Of a stretch of DNA of 64,000 nt, positions 26,404 through 35,549 are shown in pieces. Under the pieces are notes generated by a model, which saw nothing but the letters and a program-made list of their open reading frames with translations, had not been told where the DNA came from and did not search any database. The position numbers were made by a program, and so were the translations under genes. Origin of the DNA: Mesolinea sp040772305 (lineage in GTDB: Bacteria > Chloroflexota > Anaerolineae > Anaerolineales > Anaerolineaceae); contig JAXGYK010000001.1 in NCBI GenBank assembly GCA_040772305.1, positions 558,001 to 622,000 on the forward strand, written 5' to 3'. Position 1 is the stretch's first letter; each line of letters opens with the position of its first letter.

Positions 26404-27576
26404 TTAAACCAAAACAGGCTTATCCACTTCACTGGTCAAAGTCCCCCAATCAAGCTCCGGCAACCAAAAACGTCCTGCAAGCAAAAGCATTCCTAAAAGC
26501 CGCAGGCTAGCCCCAAAACCATCCTTGCGCCAGGGCTTCGCATTCGCCAGTTTTTGCCAGGCAGCATCTAAAACTTCTTGGTCTCCCAGACTGGCCAACA
26601 GCGGCACCGCAGCTGCAAACTGAGCCAAAGGCGAGATAGCATAAGTGTAGGAGCGCAAATCATCCTCTTCTTCCGGCAGGCTACTTTCTAACAAGCGATG
26701 TGCCAAGCTAAGCGATTCTTGCTGCACCTGTCCCGAAGCGTAGAGCACGTCCAGTCCCTGCTGCCAGATTTGCACCCAAAAAGCGGCATCCTGTTCGTCC
26801 GGTGCCTTTTTGCTATTTCGCAATTTCTTCCAGTCCTGATTCTTCGTAAAGGCTGCGGCAGCATCACAAGCCCAGGCTGCTGTAAAAGCCGGTTCACCGC
26901 TTGGACCATCTTTGTAAGATTTCATTTTCTGTAGCAAGGCATCCAGACGCAGCTCCGCAGCACGCGCAAAGTACACGCGCTCACCTTGGGGCCATTGGGC
27001 AAGAGCTGCAGCAAGAACCAGACTTATAAGCATTTCAGCGTTTAAGTCCGCATCAACTGGCGGCATACGCAGTTCATCCGGAAAAGACTGCCAGGCAGCT
27101 AAATCCTCCGAATCAGCCGCAGGATGGGCCAGTAAATACAAATACAGGCGTTCAAAGCGCGATTGGGCCATGAGGTCCTCACCGGCCATGCTAAGTTGAA
27201 TCAACATTCCCAAGGCCTGTCCAAGGCTGGTGGCTGCTAATGCCTGCCTGCCGCGCGGCCGGCTTGCCTGTACACCGCTGTAAATAAAGGCTCTGCCTGG
27301 CTCGCTGTCCACCATCACATAGCTTTGCAGCCATTCAGCGTATGCCTCCCGAATCAAGACATCACGCTCGGCAGCATCCAGATTAGATGGCCGCAAAATC
27401 GGCAGCTTTGTATCCTGCGGAAATGGCTTATTGACCGGGCTTTCTTTCAGCTGGTTCAGTTCTCGACGCTGCTTGCGGATGCCGGCAATCAGTACCAATG
27501 CCAGAAGCAAGAGCGCCACCAACAAAACGAGACAGTAGATTAATATGCCACCTGTAAGCACTCCCGAGGGGCTCAT
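26404..27576 (-). CDS. Membrane-anchored GH8-like protein, function unknown
   Basis: A 390-residue protein. One membrane helix at residues 8-32 (LIYCLVLLVALLLLALVLI) is followed by a basic cytoplasmic-type linker and then an all-helical domain. That domain (about 60-375) resembles the (alpha/alpha)6 barrel of glycoside hydrolase family 8: TSLGQALGMLIQLSMAG in place of SEGQGYGMLLA, and DADLNAEMLISLVLAAALAQW in place of DGDLDIAYALLLA. The catalytic Glu of the first motif is missing, so hydrolysis is doubtful. The family call rests on these two alignments only. The start overlaps the stop of ygiQ by four bases. Confidence 0.5.
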   Translation of the reverse strand: MSPSGVLTGGILIYCLVLLVALLLLALVLIAGIRKQRRELNQLKESPVNKPFPQDTKLPILRPSNLDAAERDVLIREAYAEWLQSYVMVDSEPGRAFIYSGVQASRPRGRQALAATSLGQALGMLIQLSMAGEDLMAQSRFERLYLYLLAHPAADSEDLAAWQSFPDELRMPPVDADLNAEMLISLVLAAALAQWPQGERVYFARAAELRLDALLQKMKSYKDGPSGEPAFTAAWACDAAAAFTKNQDWKKLRNSKKAPDEQDAAFWVQIWQQGLDVLYASGQVQQESLSLAHRLLESSLPEEEDDLRSYTYAISPLAQFAAAVPLLASLGDQEVLDAAWQKLANAKPWRKDGFGASLRLLGMLLLAGRFWLPELDWGTLTSEVDKPVLV

Positions 27577-30389
27577 GCTTGCTCCTTGTCCTTTGCGTCC
27601 CCATTTGGACGGCGACTGTTTTCATTGTGCCTAGAGTAGCCAGATTTTCCCATGCCTGCCTGCCTGGCATGTGATCTTTTATTATCCCTTCCCTTGGAGG
27701 GAACATTTTTGTTATATTGCTTCCCACCCAAAGCCTGTTGATCTTTTGTCTTCCTGCGCTCCGCCGCTGTATCGCTTCGTCTTCCGAACTTATCCTCTGC
27801 GGGACTGACCCCTTGTTTACGCTCATACTCGGCATATGGCCGCCTTTTGCGATCCTGTCCGCTATACGGGAGCTTGGCACGTCCTGCGTCATTACGCTCT
27901 CGATAGCTTCGGGGGTGCTCTGCAGCTCTTGATTCACCCACTTCTGTTTTTTCCTGTCCTGTCCTGGTACTTGTTTTTTTGTGTTCCCAGCCTTTCTGCC
28001 CCTCTGCATCCGCAGACTTTCTGCGAGCTCTGTCCGTTTCACGCTTCTGCCAGGGCTTTTGCTGTGTCCCGGCCGCATCCATACCCCGCTTTGGTCGCCT
28101 GCTCTCGCCCTCTGTACGTTCCCCTATGCGCTCATCCGTACCCCTACGCTCACTCCGCTGTTCCCAAACCTTCCCATCCTGGCTTCCCAAACTATAACCG
28201 CGCTTCGTCCCGCGGTATTTATCCGCTCGCGACCAGGTTCTTTCGCTTGAATGGTCCATGCTGTCTCGGCGAAACGATCGTTCGCCCTGTTTACCCCATG
28301 CACCAGTCCGACTGTCTTTCTGGGATTCTTCCTGCGAAGCACCAATTTGTAATTCCTGCGTTTCTCGGCGTTTCCACAGTTCCGCGCCAGAGCGCCGCTC
28401 TGACGGTCTTCCGCTTCCAGAACCTCTGCCTTGGGTTCTTCTAAATTTCGAACCGGGTTTTGCCCGTTTGTCCACCCAACCTTCCGGCATTTTATTATTA
28501 AAAAAGTGACCGTAATCGTCTCTGATCACGCGGGTTTCCTGCACCCTTTTCTCATCCTGTTTGCATGGACGCCGTGACCGGTCAAAACGCCCTTCTGGCC
28601 CCTTTTGGCTGGGAGAAGCCTCCAAGCTTTCGTCCGGCCAGTCCTCGTCAAACGGAGCATAAGCATGCCTGTCCTGATTCTCTACTCCGGAACGTTTTTG
28701 ACGCCAGCCGGTAATGGTTGCTTTCTGTTGCATTTTGCCCGTCAGACCTTTTTCCACAAAAAGCGGTTCTCCGCTGAACGGGTCTCGCTCCGTATAGTAC
28801 ATCAGGCTGGAATATGTAGAAGGTGTCGGGGTAAAAATTTGCACTTGTTCCGGCAGAACCCCTAAGGAAGTACTGCAAAATTGGCGCAGGTTAATCATAT
28901 CTGCATCGCTGCAGCCAGGGTGCGCAGCTAGCAGATAATAAGAAAGGAATTGTTTCTTTCCCACCCGTGCTGAAATACCATCAAAATGTTCTTTAAAGGC
29001 AAGCATGGTCTTTACGCTTGGCTTCCGCATCCGCCTCAGCACCCAGGGCTCGCTGTGCTCCGGTGCCAGTTTCAACTGTCCGGAGACATGGTGTTCAACT
29101 AGTTCCTGCAGGTAAGCCGGGCCGGCTTGGCTATCTTGCATCACCATATCGTGCCGGACACCAGAGCTTACAAAGACCTTTTTTACTCCTTCAACCTTGT
29201 TTACCGCTTGCATCAGGCGTGTTGCCGGTGCGTGATTTACTCCCAGCAAAGGGCAAGGATTCGGGTAAATACAGCTCTTATCCTTGCAAGCTCCGCGCAA
29301 TGGTTTCACACTTTGGCACTCAAAGCCATACATATTCGCCGTAGGGCCGCTAAGGTCATGAATAATTCCCTTAAACCCGGGGCGTTGGGTCATTTGCTCT
29401 GCTTCTTTCACAATTGACTCTTCCGAGCGCCAGCTGACACGGCGGCCTTCATGAACCGCTATTGCGCAAAAGTTACATTCTCCATAGCAGCCCCGGTGCG
29501 TGGGAATCGCAAAGCGGATCGTTTCCATGGCGCGCACTTCCCCCTGAGCAGCATAATAGGGATGCACAGCATGTTCAAAGCTGTGACCGTACACTTCGTC
29601 CATTTGGGCAGTGGTTAATGTGGCTGCAGGCGGATTTTGAATTACGTATCGGTCACCAAAACGCTGTGCTAAACCACGCGCACCGATCGGGTCGTTATTT
29701 TCATAAAAGCTATGAAACATTTGCGAAAAGGCCTGCTTGTCAGCCAGGCAGTCTTCCATACTGGGCAATTCCAGATAATCTTCAGGAAAGACAGCATCCG
29801 CATATAACAAACCGCGTAAACTGCGTGGGTCCCCGCCGTTTTTGAGAGTTTCGGCAAGCTCCAAAATACTGGTATCTGCCATGCCATAAAGCAGGTAATC
29901 CGCCTTGGAATCCAGGAGAATTGAGCGCCGCAGACTGTCACTCCAAAAGTCATAGTGCGCCAAACGGCGCAGCGAGGCTTCCACTCCGCCCAGTACAATC
30001 GGACTGGTATCCTTGAAGTACCGCCGAATCAGGTTGGTATAAACAATACTTGCGCGATTAGGCCGCCGATTGTTCTGCCCTCCGGGCGTAAAGTCATCCA
30101 TTCGGCGCGGTTTCCCCAGCGCGGTAGTGTTAGCAACCATCGAATCAACTGCTCCAGCGCTGACTCCCCAAAAGATGCCTGGGCTTCCCAGGCGGCTGAT
30201 ATCGCTTTCGTCCTTCAGCATTGGCTGAGCAATCACACCCACCCGATAACCATGTGCCAACAGTTGCTTTCCGATGAGTGCTATCCCTGAATAAGGGCTG
30301 TCGATATAGGTATCGCCACTCACGAGGATGATATCCAGCTCATCCCAGCCCAAGGAGTCCATTTCATTACGTGTTGTAGGCAGAAACAT
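27573..30389 (-). CDS. ygiQ: YgiQ-family radical SAM protein with long basic tail
   Basis: A 938-residue protein, far longer than usual YgiQ proteins. The first 590 residues are a typical UPF0313/YgiQ enzyme: LDIILVSGDTYIDSPYSG (about 18-35), VLGGVEASLRRLAHYDFW, and the radical SAM cluster motif HRGCYGECNFCAI (near 300, C-x3-C-x2-C). The partner motifs KLAPEHSEPWVLRRM and TPTPSTYSSLMYYTE follow. The last 330 residues are low-complexity, rich in Arg, Lys, Gly, Ser and Glu (for example GRGSGSGRPSERRSG), probably a disordered RNA- or ribosome-binding tail. The reaction of the family is unknown. TATGAT ends eight bases before the ATG, with no Shine-Dalgarno sequence. Confidence 0.9.
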   Translation of the reverse strand: MFLPTTRNEMDSLGWDELDIILVSGDTYIDSPYSGIALIGKQLLAHGYRVGVIAQPMLKDESDISRLGSPGIFWGVSAGAVDSMVANTTALGKPRRMDDFTPGGQNNRRPNRASIVYTNLIRRYFKDTSPIVLGGVEASLRRLAHYDFWSDSLRRSILLDSKADYLLYGMADTSILELAETLKNGGDPRSLRGLLYADAVFPEDYLELPSMEDCLADKQAFSQMFHSFYENNDPIGARGLAQRFGDRYVIQNPPAATLTTAQMDEVYGHSFEHAVHPYYAAQGEVRAMETIRFAIPTHRGCYGECNFCAIAVHEGRRVSWRSEESIVKEAEQMTQRPGFKGIIHDLSGPTANMYGFECQSVKPLRGACKDKSCIYPNPCPLLGVNHAPATRLMQAVNKVEGVKKVFVSSGVRHDMVMQDSQAGPAYLQELVEHHVSGQLKLAPEHSEPWVLRRMRKPSVKTMLAFKEHFDGISARVGKKQFLSYYLLAAHPGCSDADMINLRQFCSTSLGVLPEQVQIFTPTPSTYSSLMYYTERDPFSGEPLFVEKGLTGKMQQKATITGWRQKRSGVENQDRHAYAPFDEDWPDESLEASPSQKGPEGRFDRSRRPCKQDEKRVQETRVIRDDYGHFFNNKMPEGWVDKRAKPGSKFRRTQGRGSGSGRPSERRSGAELWKRRETQELQIGASQEESQKDSRTGAWGKQGERSFRRDSMDHSSERTWSRADKYRGTKRGYSLGSQDGKVWEQRSERRGTDERIGERTEGESRRPKRGMDAAGTQQKPWQKRETDRARRKSADAEGQKGWEHKKTSTRTGQEKTEVGESRAAEHPRSYRERNDAGRAKLPYSGQDRKRRPYAEYERKQGVSPAEDKFGRRSDTAAERRKTKDQQALGGKQYNKNVPSKGRDNKRSHARQAGMGKSGYSRHNENSRRPNGDAKDKEQA

Positions 30390-30397
30390 ATAGTCTA

Positions 30398-30403
30398 ATC
30401 ATA
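30398..30403 (-). promoter_or_regulatory. Probable -10 element of a leaderless ygiQ transcript
   Basis: Read leftward, TATGAT ends eight bases before the ygiQ ATG at 30389 and there is no ribosome site between. No clear -35 is seen. Confidence 0.35.
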
Positions 30404-30514
30404 CTCCATCGTAGCTTCGCCGCGCCCAAAACTGAGCAGCATCTTGCCTGCACCGCAACGCAGTAAATCAGTCCCCAGGATGCTCAAAACCATTTGCAGT
30501 CATCCAAATTAAGT

Positions 30515-30554
30515 AAAAAAAGCAAGCAAGTCTCCCGATATTTGGGAGACTTGC
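30515..30554 (-). terminator. Rho-independent terminator after the lipoprotein gene
   Basis: Arms GCAAGTCTCCC (30526-30536) and GGGAGACTTGC (30544-30554) pair perfectly around a 7-base loop. On the minus strand the hairpin is followed by TTGC and a run of seven T (30515-30521). It ends the leftward gene that stops at 30576. Confidence 0.85.
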
Positions 30555-30575
30555 GCATTAAAAAAAGTGCCCGGA

Positions 30576-31514
30576 TTAGTCGATACTCAATGAAGCCATC
30601 ATCGCATCCAAAGTCCTTAGGTTAGGCCAAAAGCCTTCCGGAGCCTCTGCGTTCAGGCTGGCAACAATCTCCTGTACATATGCCGGATATTCAGCCAGAT
30701 ACTGCTCCGTGTACACTTCCTGTGGGTCTCCAGTGTCTGGCAAGATCGCAGTTCCAAGGGGCAGCACTGCAGAAACGTAATACCTTTGGTCCTGCGTTAC
30801 ACCCTGGTAGGTATAAAATAATTCGTAATTACTGATTGGGTTATAAGCCTGGGCATACATGCTGATGAAACGCAGACCCTCTCCGCTTCCAAACGCGAAG
30901 CGTTCAACCTGAGCGGCAAAAACCTGTGCAGCGTTCCAAGGAGGCAAAAACGGTAAGCCAGGAGCAAATGCTTCGTGGACGTTTGACGGCAATTCCACCT
31001 CAGCATTGAGCAAAGCATTCAATGCATCCAAATTTTTGCCAACTATACCTTCGTTGTATGCGTCCATATCCAGATATTCTTTCAAGGGCCAAATCAAGAT
31101 TTGCGGATTGTGAAAGGCCGGCTCATGACGGTATCCAGGCAGCTGAATCTTGTAATGTTCCGGGTAACTCGTACCCGGAAAGCCATCACTGCCCGTAAGC
31201 TGAGCCGGAACTTTCTCAAAAGCGATATCGGCAGCCACCTCGCTGGGAACAAAAATGCTTAGTCCTTCAAAGTGATAGGTCATACCTTCAATCTCAGGCG
31301 GTGCCGGCGCAATATTATCTTCAACTACACGAGGAACATCATCACTCTTAGGCACAGCAGTCTCTGAAATGACAGTTTCCGCTGGTTCGGCTGCCTCACC
31401 TTCCGATACAGACGGTGCTGCACTGGAAACAAAAGGCAGATGAATACCTGCACAGCCTCCCAAGACAAACGCAACAATGATGCATAGACAGATTAACAGA
31501 CCATGTTTTCGCAT
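30576..31514 (-). CDS. Predicted lipoprotein of unknown function
   Basis: Taking the ATG at 31514, which has GGAGGG upstream, the protein is 312 residues. It opens with a lipoprotein signal (MRKHGLLICLCIIVAFVLGG then Cys; lipobox LGGC), so it is exported and lipid-anchored. A Ser/Glu/Ala/Pro-rich linker (about 25-60) precedes a folded domain with many aromatic residues (MTYHFEGLSIFVPSEVA, LPGYRHEPAFHNPQILIWP, FAAQVERFAFGSGEGLRF). I do not recognise the domain; it has no enzyme motif. The gene stands alone, with its own terminator downstream. Confidence 0.75.
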   Translation of the reverse strand: MRKHGLLICLCIIVAFVLGGCAGIHLPFVSSAAPSVSEGEAAEPAETVISETAVPKSDDVPRVVEDNIAPAPPEIEGMTYHFEGLSIFVPSEVAADIAFEKVPAQLTGSDGFPGTSYPEHYKIQLPGYRHEPAFHNPQILIWPLKEYLDMDAYNEGIVGKNLDALNALLNAEVELPSNVHEAFAPGLPFLPPWNAAQVFAAQVERFAFGSGEGLRFISMYAQAYNPISNYELFYTYQGVTQDQRYYVSAVLPLGTAILPDTGDPQEVYTEQYLAEYPAYVQEIVASLNAEAPEGFWPNLRTLDAMMASLSID

Positions 31515-31650
31515 AATCCCTCCCTTCGCACTCCCTTCGCAAAGCCTATTGCAAACACTTGCAACAGGATTTGTATTTGTCATAGAAGTTTACCTGAAAC
31601 GGTGATTTAAGGATTGTGAAAATGCCTGAATAAGCCCTCTGCTTTACCTT

Positions 31651-33438
31651 TTAAGGCCGGTATTGTCCGCAATAATAGGTTTCGCCATCAATGTGAATCG
31701 TATCAAAAAACAACCCTTCACGTCCTTCCGCCTTTTGCTGCATGGCCGGTAAACTGTCCTGAAGCGCTGCATAGGTTTTGATCGCAAGGTGCTCAGAAAG
31801 ATCGTAAGCAAACCAGGCCTGCTGAGGTTCCATTTTGTCCCTGAATCTGCTCCAGCGGCAGGCTAAGACCTTAGCCAGCACCTCACGCTGCTCGGGATCC
31901 GTTTGAGGTGAGCGCCATTTTTCTGCAAGAACAGGCAGGGCATCTTCTGAAAGCTCATAGATCAGGTAGCTGTAATCCAGCTGCACCTCGCGAACCTGCT
32001 CTCCGTTTTTGGGCTCGCTAAGAACAGTATCGGCACGTGCAAGGTTAAGACGAGCAATCGTAGCGTCTACATTAACAAACGCCAAACAGAGCCCAAAACT
32101 TACCGCAAGCAAAAACAGCACCAGTGCCATGTACTTAAAACCACGCCATAGCTCCATAATCACAGAAGCCAAAAGCAACAGTCCTACAAAGGGAATAAAA
32201 AGATGGGAAATCAGTCTCAATTGGGTATAACCATACACTTGCTCATACAGCGCCAAACGTAAATGGGCGGAGATCAACACCACACCCACTTGCAAAACCA
32301 GGAGGCTTGCCAGCAGAGAGTACACTCGTTTTTGTTTTGGCGTAGAACGACGGGTTACTGCGCTAAAACCATAGTGAATCACCAGCACCAAACATGCCAC
32401 CATAATCAATTCATTGAAGCCTTTTACTGCGTAGCTGGAATAACTGAGTCCCAGGCTTTTTACAGCTTCCTGCCCGGCAAAAAAGTAACGCACCTGCACA
32501 AACAAAAAAAGTGCAAAAAGCAGGTTAAGACTTGCCAGCACTACTGTTGCTTCGGTTGTACCTAAAAAAGGCCTAAAGAGCGGGCTGTCCGGTTCTGCCT
32601 TCACTTTAATCGAGCTTTTGGTAAATGCATGAGCGTAAACCCCGAAGATAAGCCAGGTCAAAAAGGCAACCAAAAAAGCCTGGTTAAAGGCTTCTTTCAG
32701 GTTATCCAAGTGTTGTAAGCAACTTAGCATATTGTCCAGCACGTGCGAAAAAGCTTCATCAGCACTAGCCAGCAAGGCGCCCAGCAAAAGCACAAAAGGC
32801 AGGGCAATCATCACACCTACTGCCAGCCCTCTTAGTTTTCGCCGGTCTTGGTGACGCTGGCTTAGCTCCCCTCCCTCATTAGTACATAGCAGATTGATCA
32901 TCGTAACCGGAAGGGCAATAAAAGCTGAAATAAACAGTTTAATCCGCTCCAAAAGATGTTCGCGCAAGCGATACGCCATCCATTGGCCGCCCAAGTAGCT
33001 GATTGCCAGGATAACCAGTCCTGTAAAGCTTAATAAACTTAAGCCTGCGCTGCTTAGTCCTTCATTACGAACAGCACTCAGGATTGCAAGAATACTCGTA
33101 AGTCCGCTAAGCGCCCAACTTTGCCAGGGCAAGGGCTTTTTCAGGATAAAGCTAAGCGTCAGCGCCCCCAGCAACAGCAAATTAACAAAGATGGCCCATT
33201 GCAACCCCAGGCGATAGTTGTAGATCATCAGGTCTGCAGCCAGGGCAATCACCACTGCAACCAGTGCCACCCAGGCAGGTTTGGCAAGCGTTTCTTCCAT
33301 TCCTGAATCCTGTCCAAAGACCTTAGCCTGGTTGAGAGGCCTTCCCTTGCCTTCCTGCATGTTTTGCTTCGGGAAGGCAGCCTGCTCTTCCATTACCTCT
33401 AGATTGGGGTTTTCTGTATATTTTTCCTTTGGCTTCAT
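31651..33438 (-). CDS. DUF4173-family integral membrane protein
   Basis: A 595-residue protein with about 70 soluble N-terminal residues, then about a dozen hydrophobic segments (70-450) and a soluble C-terminal part. It carries the landmarks of DUF4173: ALLASADEAFSHVLDNML, VQVRYFFAGQEAVKSLGLSY followed by SSYAVKGFNELI, and RLALYEQVYGYTQLRL. Members occur near two-component systems in Firmicutes and have no known activity. The C-terminus has paired hydrophobic and charged blocks (LPVLAEKWRSPQTDPEQRE), possibly helical hairpins. The start has GAGGTGAAAC before it. It is followed at a distance by the lipoprotein gene in the same direction, but not tightly enough to claim an operon. Confidence 0.85.
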   Translation of the reverse strand: MKPKEKYTENPNLEVMEEQAAFPKQNMQEGKGRPLNQAKVFGQDSGMEETLAKPAWVALVAVVIALAADLMIYNYRLGLQWAIFVNLLLLGALTLSFILKKPLPWQSWALSGLTSILAILSAVRNEGLSSAGLSLLSFTGLVILAISYLGGQWMAYRLREHLLERIKLFISAFIALPVTMINLLCTNEGGELSQRHQDRRKLRGLAVGVMIALPFVLLLGALLASADEAFSHVLDNMLSCLQHLDNLKEAFNQAFLVAFLTWLIFGVYAHAFTKSSIKVKAEPDSPLFRPFLGTTEATVVLASLNLLFALFLFVQVRYFFAGQEAVKSLGLSYSSYAVKGFNELIMVACLVLVIHYGFSAVTRRSTPKQKRVYSLLASLLVLQVGVVLISAHLRLALYEQVYGYTQLRLISHLFIPFVGLLLLASVIMELWRGFKYMALVLFLLAVSFGLCLAFVNVDATIARLNLARADTVLSEPKNGEQVREVQLDYSYLIYELSEDALPVLAEKWRSPQTDPEQREVLAKVLACRWSRFRDKMEPQQAWFAYDLSEHLAIKTYAALQDSLPAMQQKAEGREGLFFDTIHIDGETYYCGQYRP

Positions 33439-33634
33439 GTTTCACCTCATTAGGGCATGATACTGCCAGTTTAGCCGCCGGAAACTAGCTAATGCCATCA
33501 AATACTCTCAAGTAAGGCAAGGTTTTTACCTTGTTCGGGCAGATTGTTTTAGACAGGCCTATACTTGTTCATCGCAAGATAGTAGACCCATATGCTATAC
33601 TTTAAACAGCTTTTGATAGCATACGAGGTATCCC

Positions 33635-34483
33635 ATGAAGTCTATTGCAATTGTTACTGACTCTTCCGCTTATCTTCCACAAACCTACGTAGACCAATAT
33701 CAGGTCAGCGTTTTGCCTCTTACAGTCAACTGGGACGACGCCAGTTACCGTGACGGGGTAGACATTAGTGCCACAGAATTCTACACTCGCCTTAAAAGTT
33801 CGAAAACAATGCCCACTACCAGTCAGGTAACTATGGGTGCCTATCTGGAGTTGTTCAGGTCCCTTTTAGATGCCGGCAAGGATGTAATTTATATGGGTAT
33901 CTCCAAGGGGATCTCTGCATCGTACTTTTCTGCCGAGCAAGCCAAGGCCGAATTGGGAAACCCTGAGAACCTCATCATTGTGGATACACAGCTTGTTTCC
34001 ATGGCTTTATCCTTAATGGTCATCGAGGTTTGTAAAGCTGCCGCAAATGGCGCCAGCCTCAAGGATTGCGAACGCATCGCCTATGAATGCTATCCCAAGA
34101 TTTGGGTCTACTTTACTGTTGAATCGCTGGAGTATTTACACCGTGGCGGGCGCATCAATTCTGCCAAACGGCTCTTGGGTTCAGCCCTTAATCTTAAACC
34201 CATTATGGAGATCCGTGATGGCAAAATCGAGCTGGTTGAAAGCGTAATTTCACGCCGCAAATCCTTGACCCGCATGGTCGATTTGATGGAAAAGCGGATT
34301 GAAGGCCGCCAGCCTGTTGTGATTGCCCCCTTCCATGCCCTCTGCGAGGATGACCTTGTCGAACTGGAGCGTATTGCCAGCGAGCGAGTGCACCCTATTG
34401 CGTCCATTCGCTCAGAGGTTAGCCCGGTAATTGGTTCCCATGTTGGCCCGGGCACAGTTTCCATCGCCTTTATGGCCGGCTAA
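33635..34483 (+). CDS. DegV-family fatty-acid-binding protein
   Basis: A 282-residue cytoplasmic protein of the DegV/FakB family, which holds fatty acids, in FakB for phosphorylation by FakA. Opening IAIVTDSSAYLP (about 4-15), SQVTMGAYLELF (about 60-71), ISKGISASYFSA and the Arg-rich HRGGRINSAKRLLGSALNLK (about 167-186) are typical. A G-V-G-like end (IGSHVGPGTVSIAFM) closes the fold. No fakA neighbour is present. A strong hairpin terminator follows. Confidence 0.92.
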   Translation: MKSIAIVTDSSAYLPQTYVDQYQVSVLPLTVNWDDASYRDGVDISATEFYTRLKSSKTMPTTSQVTMGAYLELFRSLLDAGKDVIYMGISKGISASYFSAEQAKAELGNPENLIIVDTQLVSMALSLMVIEVCKAAANGASLKDCERIAYECYPKIWVYFTVESLEYLHRGGRINSAKRLLGSALNLKPIMEIRDGKIELVESVISRRKSLTRMVDLMEKRIEGRQPVVIAPFHALCEDDLVELERIASERVHPIASIRSEVSPVIGSHVGPGTVSIAFMAG

Positions 34484-34501
34484 TCCATCTGCAAAAAGCA
34501 T

Positions 34502-34532
34502 AAAATGAGCAGTTTTAGGCTGCTCATTTTTG
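34502..34532 (+). terminator. Rho-independent terminator after degV-like gene
   Basis: Arms AAAATGAGCAG (34502-34512) and CTGCTCATTTT (34520-34530) pair perfectly around a 7-base loop and run into TTTTTG. Because the left flank is A-rich it may work in both directions. Confidence 0.85.
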
Positions 34533-34549
34533 TTCTCATAACTTCCTCA

Positions 34550-34657
34550 TTAGGTCTTTGGGACTCGCTCGTTAAACAATAGTGCTCCGCTTTCCTCATC
34601 AATAGTCACAAAATAAAAGGGGTCTTCCAGTGTAATTGAAAACAATTCGCTTTTCAT
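34550..34657 (-). CDS. Possible 35-residue protein or gene fragment
   Basis: A minus-strand frame reads MKSELFSITLEDPFYFVTID then EESGALLFNERVPKT and a stop. The codon usage and acidic composition look protein-like, and the frame extends a further 17 codons upstream without a good start. There is no clear ribosome site. It may be the 3' remnant of a gene downstream of the ABC operon. The rest of 34658-34757 shows nothing. Confidence 0.25.
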   Translation of the reverse strand: MKSELFSITLEDPFYFVTIDEESGALLFNERVPKT

Positions 34658-34757
34658 AAGTGCCGAGCATAGCTTGATCATCAGAATGCTCTCCACTTAT
34701 TAGACATTGTGCCGTAATGCCTAATAAGTGAATTAATTATCAGTAACCAAAAGAGTT

Positions 34758-35549
34758 TCAAATATCTGATAGATCGTTCCGCACTATTTTTTCGGCATGG
34801 TTGTAATCCATCCACGCAGCAAGATACGAAAAGCAGGGCCAAAAGCCATTTCTGCACAAGAGTTTTGCATGCAAATCCTTTTTAGCTGTGCAATTCGGAT
34901 GATACAGCAGGGCATATAGCACAATACAATATTCCATATCATCTGGTTCTTTTTCGATATCCTCCAAAACAGAGTGCCAGGATTCCTCACCTGCCCAGGT
35001 CCGCATTGCCCTTTCGTAGGCTGTGTGATGACCCACTTCCATCCCGGGATGATACTGCCTCAACAGGCTCAATTCTATTCCTGCCCGGCAACTGCTCAGC
35101 GTATGCCAGTAGATCACAGCAATCCCCATTTCATCGTCGCACAGGGGCATGCACTGCCGAAAGATCTCCGCCGCCTGCTCATATCGCCCGGCATAATAAT
35201 GGGCCAGACCAATGCGGTAGAGACAGTCCAGTTTCTCCGCCCCCAAAGATATGCAACGCTCAAAATCTGCAATGGCTTGCTCGCTTTGCATGGTCGTCAA
35301 ATAGCGACCGGCACGCAGCCGTAGCGCCATCTTATTTTCAGGATCTAAAGTGAGTGCATCGGAATAAGCTTGAACTGCCTCCCGATAGCGAAGCTGCCGG
35401 GACAGTGCTTTTCCAAGCGCCAGAAATCCATCTGTGGAAAATCCAATTTCTCGAGCCTCCCTGACAGCGTCGGAATCCGGGATTCCCGCAGGAAGGTTCC
35501 AAATCTGAGTTTCTATCCCAGCATGCAGATCGTCAAACGGTTTCTCCAT
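34758..35549 (-). CDS. TPR-repeat protein at the end of the importer operon
   Basis: The start is the ATG at 35549, overlapping the stop of the fmdE-like gene (TAATG), giving 263 residues. Three tetratricopeptide repeats are visible at about 40-150 (FLALGKALSRQLRYREAVQAY, MALRLRAGRYLTTMQ, YRIGLAHYYAGRYEQAAEIF). The C-terminal 100 residues (SWHSVLEDIEKEPDDMEY and on) carry no known motif. TPR proteins act as binding scaffolds. The operon position suggests a role with the FmdE-like protein, but nothing in the sequence defines it. Confidence 0.75.
   Translation of the reverse strand: MEKPFDDLHAGIETQIWNLPAGIPDSDAVREAREIGFSTDGFLALGKALSRQLRYREAVQAYSDALTLDPENKMALRLRAGRYLTTMQSEQAIADFERCISLGAEKLDCLYRIGLAHYYAGRYEQAAEIFRQCMPLCDDEMGIAVIYWHTLSSCRAGIELSLLRQYHPGMEVGHHTAYERAMRTWAGEESWHSVLEDIEKEPDDMEYCIVLYALLYHPNCTAKKDLHAKLLCRNGFWPCFSYLAAWMDYNHAEKIVRNDLSDI

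Noticed and set aside
27836..28444. A 202-codon frame on the plus strand
   Set aside because: It is antisense to the low-complexity tail of ygiQ and has a biased Pro/Ser/Cys/Phe composition.
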